64,000 bases of DNA from Chlamydomonas reinhardtii (Eukaryota; Chlorophyta; Chlorophyceae; Chlamydomonadales; Chlamydomonadaceae), in NCBI RefSeq assembly GCF_000002595.2, contig NC_057020.1:2955907-3019906 (forward strand), read 5' to 3'. Positions 1-12,500 of the stretch are shown here, piece after piece; within the stretch, counting starts at the first letter, position 1; each line of letters opens with the position of its first letter. Both the position numbers and the translations under genes were made by a program. Under the pieces are notes generated by a model, which did no database searches, had not been told where the DNA came from, and saw only the letters and a list, made by a program, of their open reading frames with translations.

Positions 1-229
1 CCCAGGGCGACCCACGGCCACTCAGACCAGCGACCTCATGGCGACGTCATGCGGGGCAATAAAACCCCCCAACCTGCCCACTGCTGTCATACCTCAAGCT
101 TCTTGCACAGTGTCTCAGTGTTGCAGCACATTTAGTCTTGTCTCGCACCACACAAGACTCCAAACACTGAACCCTACGCGAGAGACTTGCCGAACAACAT
201 CCTTGAGCGTGCATTCAAGCCTAGCCAAA

Positions 230-3200
230 ATGCAGATGCTGCAGCAGCGTGTGGTTATGCGCCAGGCGCGCCCTGCGGCGCTGAAGCCTGTCCTGCCTGG
301 TGCGTGCCTAGCGTTCGCGTGGGAGCGATGGGCGATGGCGACCCGACTTGTGGACAGCCAGCAAACAACGCTTACACTTACCGCAACTTGTTCGATTGCA
401 GGTGCTCTGCGCACTCGCGCTGTCGTCGTGCGCGCCCAGCAGGTGCGCGGGGCCGCTTGCTTGTCGCCACACAGCATGAGCTGGCGTGGTGGGACTCGCT
501 ATTGACATTCTGCCTGGTTTTGGTCCTGCAGGAGCAGCAGACCGAGGTTGTGGCCTCCGGCAAGCGTGATCTGATTCGCAAGTAAGTTGGTCCTCCTCCA
601 TGGCCGGGCATGGATCTCTGGCCATCGTGACCCTGTTCAGTGTATACAGCTTTGCCTCCCGACTAACAGTACTCCTCTTTCCTTTTACAGTGCCATCGCT
701 GCCGCTGTCGCCGTGATGCCCGTCATGGCTGCCAAGGCCGAGGATGCCGCTGGCGTGGCTTCGTCGCGCATGTCCTACTCCCGCTTCCTGGAGTACCTGG
801 AGATGGGCCGTGTGAAGAAGGTGAGCTACATGGCGTATTGATGCATGGTTACCAGTGCCGCAATGAATGTCAGCGCGCTTGCGCTGCAAGTCTCGTCTCC
901 AACTCGCTGGCAGCTCTGGACACCAGAAACCCCCCACGCCACATGCGCCTCTTCGCTCTCCTCCTCTATCCCCCGGCACGTCTCCATCTTCCGTTTCCCT
1001 TCTTTCCGCTCCTCAGGTTGACCTGTACGAGAACGGCACCATTGCTATTGTGGAGGCTGTGTCCCCCGAGCTGGGCAACCGCGTGCAGCGCGTGCGCGTG
1101 CAGCTGCCTGGCACCTCGCCCGAGCTGCTGGGCAAGTTCCGCGAGAAGAAGATCGACTTCGCCGCCCACGCCAACACCGAGGACGGTGGCGCCGTGTTCC
1201 TGAACCTGCTGGGTGAGTTTGTGGTGGGAGCCGTGCGCACCTTGTAGGTTGACTGGTTGCGGTGCGGCTGCCGGTGGCGCACCGGGTGCAGGCCGTCAAG
1301 CTTGCTTACTCGGGTGCACGGGAATTCCGGACTCTGGCCGCTGCCTCGCTTTCATTCACTGAGTAGCACTTCCGCCTTCTGTTCCCGCCCTCAGGCAACC
1401 TGGCCTTCCCCCTGCTGCTGGTGGCGGGTCTGTTCCTGCTGAGCCGTCAGAGCCAGGGCGGCATGGGCGGCCCCGGCAACCCCAACAACCCGCTCAACTT
1501 CGGCAAGAGCCGCGCCCGCTTCCAGATGGAGGCCAACACCGGCGTCACCTTCAACGACGTGGCCGGTGTGGACGAGGCCAAGCAGGACTTCATGGAGGTG
1601 AGGCAGCGGCAGCCGCGGAGGTGTTCTAACTGGTGTCGGTGTGCGGGTGTGCGCGTGGATTGTGTGAGAGCTGGAAGACCAGTTTTGATCATTTCAAGCG
1701 TCGTCGCGTAGTTGGCTTTGTTCGCTGGGACGTATGTCACCGCATTACGATTGCAGCGGCAAAGTGGTGATCGCCCGAAGCATCGGCGTATCCTGACATG
1801 CCCTGTGTCTCACGTTCATTACCCCACCACCAGATTGTGGAGTTCCTGAAGCGCCCCGAGCGCTTCACCGCTGTGGGTGCCCGCATTCCCAAGGGCTGCC
1901 TGCTGGTGGGTCCCCCCGGTACCGGTAAGACCCTGCTGGCCAAGGCCATTGCCGGCGAGGCCGGTGTGCCCTTCTTCTCCGTCTCCGGCTCTGAGTTCGT
2001 GGAGATGTTCGTCGGTGTCGGCGCTTCGCGTGTGCGCGACCTGTTCAAGAAGGTCAGGCCGGTTGATGAATGTGGCGTAGGCATGTTGAATCTGGCTTCC
2101 GAATTTGCTTGTATCAAGAGGCACGTAACATGACAGCTCTCGTAGCATGGTCATGCGGTAGTCCGCCTACATGTGCTCACGCATCTGTACCGTGCCTGTT
2201 TAATCTGACCGTTCCTGGTTGGTTGCCGGTTTGCGTTCATCGCCAAACAGGCCAAGGAGAACGCCCCCTGCCTGGTGTTCGTGGATGAGATTGACGCTGT
2301 GGGCCGCTCTCGCGGTACCGGCATCGGCGGCACCAACGACGAGCGCGAGCAGACTCTGAACCAGATGCTGACTGAGATGGATGGCTTCGAGGGCAACACC
2401 GGCATCATCGTCATCGCCGCCACCAACCGCGCTGACATTCTGGACCCCGCCCTGCTGCGCCCCGGCCGCTTCGACCGCCAGGTGAGCAAAGTTGTTCAAT
2501 CTGACGTCTCTCGTGAATACGTCTGGCGTGTAATGATGGCAAGGCGCAGCAGGGTCTTAAAGTCTTCCGGTCAGCAGCAAACCTGCTATCTGCGGTCTCG
2601 CCTTCTGACGCGTGCTGCTTCCCCTCCTCTCTCCTCGTCCGCTCAGGTGTCTGTGGACCTGCCCGACCAGAAGGGCCGCCTGGAGATCCTGAAGGTGCAC
2701 GCGCGCAACAAGAAGGTGGCTGAGGACGTGGACCTGCAGGAGGTGGCCATGCGCACCCCCGGTTTCGCCGGTGCCAACCTGATGAACCTGCTCAACGAGG
2801 CGGCCATCCTGGCGGGCCGCCGCGGCCTCAAGGTGAGCGCGAGGGCAGCAGCAGCAGCGGGCTGCAGCGGGCAAGGTGGCGGGGGTCCCAGGGCGGCTGA
2901 AAACTAGAGCGTTCTTGGGCAAATTAGTGGCGAGATGCGTATCAAGGATCGACGGTCGGCTGGAAAGTGTTAAATCTGCGGCCTTCCTGTACAAGAGTGC
3001 GCTGAACCGATCTTCTCTTCCCTCCCATGCTTACCCGCCACCCGCAGGCGATCACCAACAAGGAGATCGACGACGCCATTGACCGCATCGTGGCTGGCCT
3101 GGAGGGCAAGCCGCTGGTGGACGGCAAGGCCAAGGCGCTGGTGGCCTACCACGAGGTCGGCCACGCCATCTGCGGCACCCTGCAGCCCGGCCACGACCCC

Positions 3201-3791
3201 GTGCAGAAGGTGACTCTGGTGCCCCGCGGCCAGGCGCGCGGCCTCACCTGGTTCATCCCTGGTGAGGACCCCACCCTGGTGTCCAAGAGCCAGATCTTCG
3301 CGCGCATCGTTGGCGCGCTGGGCGGCCGCGCCGCCGAGGAGCTGGTGTTTGGCGAGGACGAGGTGACGTCGGGCGCCGCCAGCGACCTGCAGCAGGTGTC
3401 TGGCATGGCCCGCCAGATGGTGATCAACTACGGCATGTCCAACATCGGCCCCTGGAGCCTGATGGACCCCTCGGCCATGTCGGGCGACATGATCATGCGC
3501 ATGATGAGCCGCAACTCGATGTCGGAGAGCCTGCAGCAGCGCATTGACAGCCAGGTGCGCACCATCGCCGACCAGGCCTACGAGGTGGCGCTGCGGCACA
3601 TCGCCGACAACCGTGAGGCCATCGACCGCATCGTGGAGGCGCTGATGGAGAAGGAGACCCTGACCGGCGATGAGTTCCGCGCCATGCTGGCCGAGTACAC
3701 CACCATCCCCGAGGAGAACGTCAAGGCCGTGGAGGCGCAGCGCAAGGGCGGCGCCGAGCTGGTGGCCGCCGCTACCCGCATGGAGCTCTAA
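230..3791 (+). CDS. FTSH2: Chloroplast FtsH-type ATP-dependent zinc metalloprotease (type B, FtsH2/VAR2-like), complete
   Basis: Thylakoid membrane AAA protease that, in hetero-oligomers with type A FtsH, degrades photodamaged D1 during PSII repair. Ten exons by eye: 230-299, 402-442, 532-581, 691-820, 1017-1212, 1395-1597, 1834-2052, 2251-2481, 2647-2832, 3048-3791. Phases agree throughout and give 689 residues. A basic N-terminus ([15 protein letters not shown]) serves as transit peptide, followed by a second, Ala-rich lumen-targeting stretch near residue 60-75. One membrane segment ([14 protein letters not shown]) lies near residue 165. The AAA domain carries Walker A GPPGTGKT (about 256-263), Walker B VFVDEID (about 315) and the second region of homology ending RPGRFDR. 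The zinc site HEVGH is at about 477-481. The C-terminal MMSRNSMSE resembles Arabidopsis FtsH2/FtsH8 rather than FtsH1/5, which is the reason for the type B call. The start is the first ATG of the open frame with basic residues. Confidence 0.96.
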
Positions 3792-4529
3792 GCGGCTGCT
3801 ACCGCTGTGGTGTGGGGTGCCGGCCTTGGGCCTTGGCCTGGCTTGGCGCGGCTAGGCTAGGCATGGGCTAGGCGTGAGCTCTGCCGGTTAGGAACGCCCC
3901 GGACGTTGTTGAGCGGAGCGATTGACGCGGCGTGTGCACGCGGCGCGTGCATGGCTGAAAGGTTGCGCCACGCAGCAGCGGCGGGTGCGGCGGGTGGGGA
4001 GGCGAGCGGCTAGGCACGTTGCCGTGACGCGTCCTCCCGGCTGCATGTCCCGGCGCATGTCACGTGGCTGTTGTTGGGGCCTGCGGTGTTTGTTGTTTTG
4101 GGTCCAAGTGTACATTTTGTTTTGTGGATGTCCACGCCCCCTATTCACATGTATGTGGTGTTTGTATGTTCGTATACGGCCCTGCGGCCCTGACCTTGAC
4201 CGGAAAAACACAAGTCATAATCCTGACGAACCTGACACGAGAGAGTGTGCCGCGCGTGGTGTCACAATGAAAAGCCTGCAGGGCATGTTAGATGAGCAGC
4301 AGGGTGTGAAGAGCAGAGAGCCATAGGTCGGAAGGTGCCTGTGAGTTGGGGCTTGTGTGCCCCCAAAAGGTTATCCTTATTCAATTGCGACCACGCATGT
4401 GTTGAACGTGTGAACGGTGATTGGGTGTTGCTGGCTCCCTGATGCGGGAGATGTGTCGTGCCTGAACACACAAAATTTATTCTCCTACAACGCGGAACAT
4501 CGGCACGCTGCCCGATGCAAGTCTGCGCC

Positions 4530-4534
4530 TGTAA
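4530..4534 (+). terminator. Candidate FTSH2 poly(A) signal TGTAA
   Basis: First TGTAA downstream of the FTSH2 stop codon, about 740 bases away. TGTAA is the usual nuclear poly(A) signal in Chlamydomonas and long 3' UTRs are common there. Cleavage is expected 10-20 bases further on. Confidence 0.5.
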
Positions 4535-4693
4535 CCAGAAAAAAGGGTTCAACCTATGCAGTCTTCCTCTTGTCTTTGGCTCGAACGTGTTGGATCCAGG
4601 GTTGGCTGCGCTCATGGCGAGCGGAGGGAAACAGGAAGTATGGCACGCGGCTACAGGGCATGCGGTCAGCAGCAGGCACCCCTGGCCTGAGCA

Positions 4694-4698
4694 TTACA
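4694..4698 (-). terminator. Candidate poly(A) signal (TGTAA on minus) of the DUF6492-like gene
   Basis: TTACA on the plus strand, TGTAA on the minus strand, about 250 bases past the stop codon at 4948. It is the first such motif in that direction. Confidence 0.5.
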
Positions 4699-4947
4699 AT
4701 ACGGGTCAAAGCTCTGGTGCAGGAGAGTGGAGATGGAAGCAGACAGCAGCGTGCACGAGCGGGCGCTGGCACTCGTGCCAACCCGGCCAGCCTCTGCACC
4801 ACCCGCCGCCCCCCCCTGCACTTGTGCACAGGTCTGTGCCCTAGTACGGTTGATCCCGTGGGTTGATCCCCAAGCCCCCAATAACCATGCGGCCATGGGT
4901 GCGGTGCACCTTCATCAGTCGGACTGTCCCTTCTTATCATGTCGCAT

Positions 4948-7900
4948 TCATGCCGCCGCCGCCTCCCCCTCCAGCTCCTGCCGCAGCAGCAGCTGCTGCT
5001 GCAGGTCCCCAACCACGCGGCGCTCGGGCGCACCCATGTTGCTCTGCACCACCATGAACACGCAGTCGGCGCAGGGCGTGACACGCGCGTGCGGGTCACT
5101 CCAGTCGAAAGCCATGCCGCCGCTGGCATTGTTACCCCTTGCGCCGCCGCCGCCGCGCCGCCACAAACCGCGGTACAGCCGCGGCGCCTGCTCCGGCTTA
5201 TTCCCCGTGGCACTGCTACTGCTGTTGCTACTTTTCGTGCCACCAGTTGCGGCCGCATCCACAGCGGCAGCAGCAGGCGCCGGCGTGGCGGGGTCCCGCG
5301 GGGCCCAGGGGCTGACGTGGTGCTGCAGCAGTGTTCCAACGCCCATGACGCACTCTGCCACAAGGTGATAGCTGGTGTACTCGGTGAAGAACGGCCGCCG
5401 CGCCGGCAGCAGCACAGACAGCGCGGCCTGCCAGGCGGCGCGCCCGCCAACAGCGGAGGAGGTGGTGGGGGCGGAGAGGGCTGCGGCGGTGGTGGAAGCG
5501 GTGGTTGTGGTGGTGGTGGAGGTGGCGCTGGCTTGACGCAGTGTGCGGAGCGGAACCTGATGCTGCTGATGCTGTGAGGCCCCGTCCCCGCCACTGGCGT
5601 CACCGAGCAGTGCACGCGAAGCGCTGCCGGCGCTGCCTCCCGCCCCCCGGCCCTTCTTCCTCGAAGCCGCCGCTGGAGCCGAGGCATTGCCCGCCCTTGC
5701 CACAGCCGACACGCTGCGCTCCCAATACGCCGCCGTCTCCGCAGCAATGCGTGTCGACAGGATTGCTGGCGTGACGCCGAACACGTGTGCGTCGAGGCCC
5801 TGCCCCCGCACGTCCAGTCGGTCCAGGCAGCCGCGCAGCCCCAGCAGCGCCTCGCTCGCGGCCCACCACTTGGCGTGCGTGGCGCGGCGCTGGGGCTGGT
5901 ACAGCGCGCGGCCGGGCGCGGGGAACAGCCAGTGCGCGTTGGCGGGGCTCACGTGCCTCACTTGGAGCACATCACTGTCCTGTGCGCGGCGTGTGTCGTA
6001 TACGGTAGGTGGTATACATGGTATGATGGGGGCGTTCGTGAGATTGGGGGCACGAGCAGAGGCGATGTTGGGCCGAGGTGGTGCAGCGTGAAGGAGTGTG
6101 TATGCGGCGCTGCACACGGCACTCGACTTCCCACCCCCGGCTCCGCCTCACCAGCACCCTGCCGCTGGTACCGCCTTCCCACTCCCGCTCCCCCCTCACC
6201 AGCACCCACCCGCACCCACCCGCGCCGACCAGCACGCACCCGCACCCACCCGCACCCACCCGCGCCCACCAGCACGCACCCGCACCCACCCGCACCCACC
6301 AGGACCAGGTAATGCGGAGTGGACACGAGCCAGCTGACCGCCAGCTTCAGGACCATCTGCAGCAAGCCGGCGGAGGGGTGGGGGACGGGAGGATGACGTG
6401 GCCGAGGCGAAGGGGCCTAAAACAGGGTGTTCCTGTGCACTTTACTCGTGTAGCCCCCCGCGGTATAGCCCCACGGTGTAGCCCCCCACGGTGTAGCCCT
6501 CACCTGCAGCCGGTACCCATTGGGGCGGAAGGACTGGAGCTCCTGTGTGTGTTGCGTCAGCAAGTGAGATGCAATGCGTGAAAGCAAGGATCGCACAGGC
6601 ATCACTACCAACTCGCGGGGCGACTCTTTGGGTCGCCGGCAAGCCATGAAGCCGAAATACTTGAAGTCATTGCGGCGTGTGTGTGTGTTCGCACCCACCC
6701 ACCCCTCGCTTATGCAGCTGCAGTTCTCCTTGCCGCGCGACTGTTTCCTTACGGGATTGGTTCAACGTTAACCTACCCACCCCCCCACCCACCCGGCGGC
6801 TGACACGCAGCACCACGTGTTCCGGCACCACCCACACCGGCGGGCCGCACTGGCTGGGGCACACGACACCGCTGCTGCCGGCACTGCCATGACCGGCACC
6901 CTCATCGAGGTCAGCTTCGGCACTGAGGCGCGGCGACAGGCCCGCAGCCCGCAACGCAGCTGGCACGCGGCTGACCCGCCTGCCGCTGGCACTGCTGCCG
7001 CTGCTACTGCCACGGCTGCCGTCGCTGGCTGGAGCGCTACCGGCGCCAGGTGGGCTGTAGCAGTCGGCGGGGCAGCTGGGCCCTGCCAGTGTGGATGCGA
7101 GTGCGTGCCGCAGCGCTAGGAACTCCTGTGGCACCAGCGCGCATGCGGGCGGCGGTTGGTGTTGGTTTTGGTGTCAGCATCGCTCTTGCCTGGGCCCTCC
7201 AATCCCCGCCCATGCACCCACCCCTGGGCCACCCACCTCCCATGGCGTGACGAGCATCACCTCAGCCAGGAGGTCCGGGTGCATGTGCAGTCGCACCGAG
7301 CTGAGGGACGCTAGCGCCCGGGCCGTGTCCTTGAATGTGGTGGGCAACACCACAGTCAGCTGAGGCGGCGTCACCGGCGCCGCGCCAGCCCCGGCGCCGC
7401 CATTACGCCCGCTGCCAGTTTCAGGGGCTGGCGTGACAGTGTTGGACAGGAGGCTGCGATGCTGGAGCGAATCAGCGTCAGCGCTGTCCTTTGTGGCGGG
7501 TGCATCTGCTGTTGTTGGGGATTTGGTGGCCGTTGCTGCAGCCGCTGATGCGCCTTGGGCCGTCAGAGCTGTCTGTGCGCCCTCTTGCTGCACGCACGGC
7601 CCCTGCCGCCGCAGCCAGCCGCCGCTGCAGCCGCCAGATCTGTAGCCCTGGGCGCCGTGTCTGGGCAGCGAGCCATGCCTGTGAGCACACGGCGGCCATG
7701 CCACCGTGCTTCTGCCCGCCATAGCACATATCTTGCATGGGGGAGAACCTATGCTGGGCTACTCACGTCCCTTCCGCGGCCGAAGGGCAGGTGTGGAAAC
7801 GCCCAAGGCCACGCCAGGGCCGCGCACCTCGTCGATACCACCAGGAGTGGTAGGCTGGACACGATCAGCAGCAGCGTCACCACAGCCAGCGCCACGAGTG

Positions 7901-8045
7901 GTAGGAGATCGCGCCGCCTGGGCTGCGGAGTTGGCAACGCGGTCAGCAGTGGGGGCCGGCGACCTCCCGAGGCAGCGCAGGCGCTCTGGGACTCGACTCC
8001 CTGCTGCTGTTCGGCTGCTGCAGCTACTGAAGATGATGAAGACAT
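4948..8045 (-). CDS. Type II membrane protein with DUF6492-like putative glycosyltransferase domain
   Basis: Likely Golgi or ER sugar transferase; substrate unknown. Exons (minus): 8045-7767, about 7647-7237, 7125-6793, an exon ending at 6504 whose 5' edge (about 6690-6600) I could not fix, 6356-6300, 5979-4948. The N-terminus MSSSSSVAAAAEQQQ precedes one hydrophobic anchor (LLPLVALAVVTLLLIVSS) near residue 47, typical of type II enzymes, then a variable stem. The catalytic-like part begins LTVVLPTTFKDTARAL and continues through KLAVSWLVSTPHYLVLDSDV, which resembles the KLaaarlv-xxxYLxLDaDv block of DUF6492, a GT-A-like family with a DxD-type metal motif. FFTEYTSYHL further on matches the family's sYsEY element. 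Low-complexity inserts (His/Gln and Ser/Thr runs) interrupt the C-terminal half. Family assignment is by remembered motif likeness, so specificity is not claimed. Confidence 0.72.
6181..6300. repeat. C-rich minisatellite, 10-bp units in a 40-bp higher-order repeat
   Basis: Units close to CGCACCCACC run to position 6300. The blocks 6221-6260 and 6261-6300 are 40-bp copies that differ at one base. The array lies in an intron of the minus-strand DUF6492-like gene, and its last bases form the splice donor of the exon ending at 6300. Confidence 0.85.
6735..6773. repeat. Dispersed repeat, copy in the DUF6492-like gene
   Basis: Starts GCGCGACTGTTTCCTTACGG and runs through GGATTGGTTCAACGTTAACC. It matches 26331-26369, about 20 kb away, in the same orientation. 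It lies just downstream (in gene sense) of the splice donor at 6792. Confidence 0.85.
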
Positions 8046-9563
8046 TATGTATCTGTAATGCAGAGGATTATTTTGTAGGCAGGAAGGCCTTGACCGGAAG
8101 GAGGGTGAAGGATGGCTAGTCCCACAACCAACCTCCTGGGACAGGCCGACCTAAGTTCAGGACCCCCAGGTGCTGCCGATGCGGAGCAACAGCTTACCCG
8201 TTAAAGGCCCTGGCCTGGTTGAAGGCTTACTTGTGATTGTAGGGGTGTGTACAGCTACATGTCGGTGGGGACTGACTGACGGTGTCACGGTAGGTTTGGG
8301 AGGGTTTGGGCGACGAGGGCGAGTGGCTTGCTGCCACGTACGGTTGGCAGAGTTAGGTGGGCGAGCCTGGGGCTGGCTGAGTTTGTGCTTGGGCCGATGC
8401 ATATGAACAACCATCCCTTGCGCTTTGTTGATACACGGCACAGAAGCACACAGCAGTGTCGGGGCAGTGTCGTGCAAGCGGATAACACGACAGGGTGGCG
8501 GGCCCGTGCCAGGGTTGAATTGAAACGGGGTGTCCAGGGGCATTCCTGCACACCGTACGTCTCTGTAGCGCGTCGCACGTCAGCGCTGACAAGCGCCATG
8601 TTGTGACGGGTGTCGTGTCTTCCAGTGGAAACCCGGCCTGGGGAGTCCCCTAAACCCGGCTGGCTTGCCATGATTCTCTCGTGGCAACATGGGCCGCAGG
8701 TCGCATCAACACCTCCAGCATTTTGACACATGCTGGTCGTGCTGCGTCCTGAAAGGTGCACAGGCGCAGCGTGCTGGCTTCAGTGCATCAATGGGCTCCG
8801 AAATCTGGGGTTGGATGACGGCAACTGGCTTGCGGCGTTGTGTTGCGGATCGGAAAGTCCACGAGACATGCGGTCTGCCATCGAGGCTTAAGCGAGCCGG
8901 CGAGTGGCAGCTAGCAAAATAACGGAACGCAATGCCGCGGCTCCTGCAACATAGAACCGAGCATGTGTGTGATGGCACGTCTACGTGGCCAAGGAGCCTT
9001 GCCGGTGGGCGTGACTAAGGCTGGCTGTGAGGCGCTCTAAAGGTTGGGATTTTCCGGGGACAGACCCACGAGTTGCTGGCGTTCCCGGCGATGCCGCCTT
9101 CCCCATGGCTACACCTGGCTTTAGACTAGTGTCATGTCGAATGATGCAGTGCCCGAGCTCAAGGGCGGGTGGAGACACGGGATGGCACTCAGGATGGCAC
9201 TCGAGGTCTCGCGCTATAGACTGGTGGGCGCGAAAGAGTTCGGCACAGAACGTGTGCTTGTGAGCCTGGTGGTGAGATTCTTGAAACACACTAGGATTGT
9301 CATAATAGATAGCTTAAGAATGCTTCGCACATATTTTAACTGAACCGACAGAGTGAGACGACGTGTTGTCGACATGGAAATATGTGAAGATGAAAGTAAC
9401 ATAATATGTATGTAGCGAGCTGCTGCCCGCTCGGTCCGAGAGGCGGAGTGCTGGCCATGCGGACCTGACACAGCAGCAGCGTCGGGCCCCCACAGGCAGC
9501 AGGAGTAATGCTGGTAAGTTACACGTCTTTGTTTTGGAGCAGGAGCTCTGGAATGGTGTAGTT
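8046..9563. other. Divergent intergenic region upstream of the DUF6492-like gene and the M11 protease
   Basis: About 1.5 kb with no convincing coding sequence. It should hold promoters and 5' UTRs for both genes. A possible small 5' exon (an ATG followed at once by GTAAGT) lies near 9508-9513, so the protease may have an extra leader exon. Confidence 0.4.
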
Positions 9564-12500
9564 ATGACAACCCGCTTTCATTGTTTCTTCCTGTTTGTCT
9601 GCTATCCTGAACAGAAACGCGTCGAAAGGACTGCTTACACACTCGGCATATGTATAACCTTGTTTGGCTTGGTGACGCGCGGAGCTTCGGTGCGCGCTAG
9701 TACACTAGTGCGCACCGATGTGTCTCCCGGCGGAGCGTGCGGACAACGCCTCGGACGCGTTGAGCGATGCGCGCCATATGTCGATGGTAAGTCCCTTTAA
9801 CTGCGCCCCAAACTCCAAATGGCCGAACTTCGGTCGGCTGGTCTCACACCGGCAGCGCTGCACCACTCCGCCGCGACACACACTGTGCAACCAGTCTTGT
9901 TACGGCTGCTGGTCTCGTCAGTAAGCGACAACAAATACCCCTGTGAACCGAGACCTTTCTCCAAGGCACGCTAACACGGCGCGCGCGTTTGCTCTTCCCA
10001 CTCAGGGTGGCTGCTGCAGCTCCGCAGCGGCGTGACAACCTTTTACTTGCTGCAGCCGCTGCTACAGCCTGGCGAGGGCGACACGGCCCAGGCTGTAGCG
10101 ACTGCTGATGCTGTGGGTGCTGCTGCTGTGGGTGCTACGGCGGGCGGGCGGGGCCTGCTTCGGCTGCCGCTGGACGTGTCTGCGCTGGAGCCGCTGGGGC
10201 TACTGCCGCCGTCCGGGTCGCTTGTGCGGGCGGTCTGGAGGCCCAGCCTGAAGGAGGGGACAGCGGCGCCCGCAGCAGCAGCAGCAGCAGCAGCAGCAGC
10301 ACTGGCATTACCAGTAGCTGGTTCAGCGAGTGAGGTCTGGGAAGAGGCAGGCCAGCGGGATGCGGCAGCAGCTGCAGCAGCGGTAGCGGACCCCGCAGCC
10401 GCTGTGCTGGCGGCCGCGGCGGCGGAGGTGCAGCGGACGCCACACGGGGCCCTGCTGGTGTTGCTGTCGCTGACACCACTGGACAGCGGCGGAGGCAGAC
10501 CGGCAGGCGGGGTGGCGGGTGCAGGCGCAGGCTGGGTGGTGCTGCCACAACCGGGCGCTGACGCTGGAGCTGACGCTGAGGCCGACGCTGGTGCGGACGC
10601 TAGCGTTGACGCTGAGGCTGGGGCTGAGGCTGAGGGCGGAGCCGCCGCGACGGCGGGGTTGACAGGCGCGACGGCGGCACAAGACAGTGGCCAGTCGGTG
10701 CACCGCACCCAGCGGGACGGGCAGTGGCAGCAGCTGCGACGGCGCCTGTTGCAGTCGTTCACGGACTTCCCATCCCCACCACCGCCGCCGCCGCCGCGGC
10801 CACCGCGGCCGCTGCGCCCGCCCGCGCCGCCCTCGCTCCCCGCTGGCAGCCCTGTGCCCCAGCCCAGTCTGCCACAGCCGAATCATGCACCGCCCAGCCA
10901 ACCACCGCCGGGCCCTAGCCCCCCGCCGCCAGAACCCAGCCCCCCGCCTCCGGGCCCCGCCCCGCCCGCGCCCAAGCCACCCATACCCCTCTCGCCTCCC
11001 AGCCCACTGCCTCCCTCGCCGCGACCGCCTCCACCGCGGCCGCCGCTTCCCTCGCCGCCGCGGCTGCCACCGCGGCCCGGCCCGCCACGGCCCAGCCCTG
11101 CACCGCCCGGCCCGCCGCCAATGCCGCCCTCGCCGCCACAGCCGCCCACGCCAGAGGAGGGCGCGCATGCGGCGGTTGTGGACTTATACTCCCGGAGTGC
11201 GCGTGTGGCGGGAGGCGGCGACATCAGCACGGTCTTCATCATTGTGGACTTGTGCGGCTTGGGAGGCGGACCCGCAATTACAAAGGAGGTGGGCCTGCAA
11301 CCGTGTTTAGGCGGGGCAAAGTGGGACTGGCGGGGGGCATCGCTCATGCGTAGGAGTGCCCGTATGTGTGTATGGGCGTGGGTGTGTTGCCCTGCATTGC
11401 TTTGTATCAGTCAACCGTATGCACAACAATGTGTGTGGCTGATATCGCTTTTTTCCGCCGAGTCTGGCCACCAACTTAAATCATGATTACACAACCTTGC
11501 GCTTCAGGAACTTGAGGAGCTGTTGTTTGAGCCGTTGCCAAACAGCAGTAGCAGTAGCAGTAGCAGTACCGGCAGCGGGAACACAGTTGGTGGCAACCGG
11601 CCCCCGCCGCCGCCTTCGCCTTCGCCGTCGCAATCACGGTCGCCCTCGCCCTCACTAGAAGACATCCTATTTGAGTTCGAGGCGGGCGGCGCCACCGGCA
11701 CGACGCAGGACCCTAGCGGCAGCGGCGGCATGGACATCGATGGCGTCAGCCTGCATGACACGGCGCCCGGGCTGACGCTGGAAAGCTACGTCAGCAACTG
11801 CTCCGTCGGCGCCGCCCGCATCAACCGCTCCAACTCCCGGGTGGTTGGCCCGTACCGGTTACCCTGCGCGTACACAGCGCCGCCAGGCGGCGGCGCCGCC
11901 TTTCCCTCCACCGCCGCCACGCCGCCACCTGCTTCCGGCACTGGCGGCCGCGGCAGCGGCGCCGGAGAGAGCCCCACCGCCGGCGGGGTCATCCCCTCGG
12001 GCGACGCCGCGGCAGCCGCCGGCGCTGCGGCCGCCGGCGGCGCCAGCTGGAGCGCGGCGCGGTGCTCCGTCGCCGACGTGTTCGGATGGGCCGACGCCGC
12101 AGTCGCGGCCGCCGCCGCCGACGGCGTGAATCTGTCCCGCTACGCGCACCGCTTGATCGTGCTGCCGCCCAACATGCGCGAGTGGGCCGGGCCCAACTGC
12201 TCCTGGACCGGCCTGGCGACGCTCGGGCCCGTGCCCGCCGCCGCCGTTGCCGTCGCCATCAACGGCGGCGCAGCCGCCGCCAGGTCGGCCGCTGATGCGC
12301 CGCCGCCGCAACCGCCGCCGTCGCCGCCGCAGGCCGCGGACGCGGGTGTGGGCTACGCCTGGGTGTCTGGTAGCTACGCGCGCAGCCTGCTGTCCTACCT
12401 ACACGAGCTGGGGCATAACCTGTGGCTGGGCCACGCGGGCGTGGGCTCCTGTGACGATTGCGACTGGTCCTGCGCCATGGGTGAGCGGGTGGCAGGGCCC

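Larger units (their letters stand above)
3792..4947. other. Convergent 3' region between FTSH2 and the DUF6492-like gene
   Basis: No coding sequence seen. It should hold the FTSH2 3' UTR (left) and the 3' UTR of the leftward gene (right). Opposed TGTAA-type poly(A) signals lie at 4530 (+) and 4694 (-), about 160 bases apart, so the two transcripts probably end without overlapping. Confidence 0.6.

Noticed and set aside
9718-9786. ATG at 9718 as start codon of the M11 gene
   Set aside because: Its frame does not match the phase of the next exon (10006); the frame used in 9564-9786 does.
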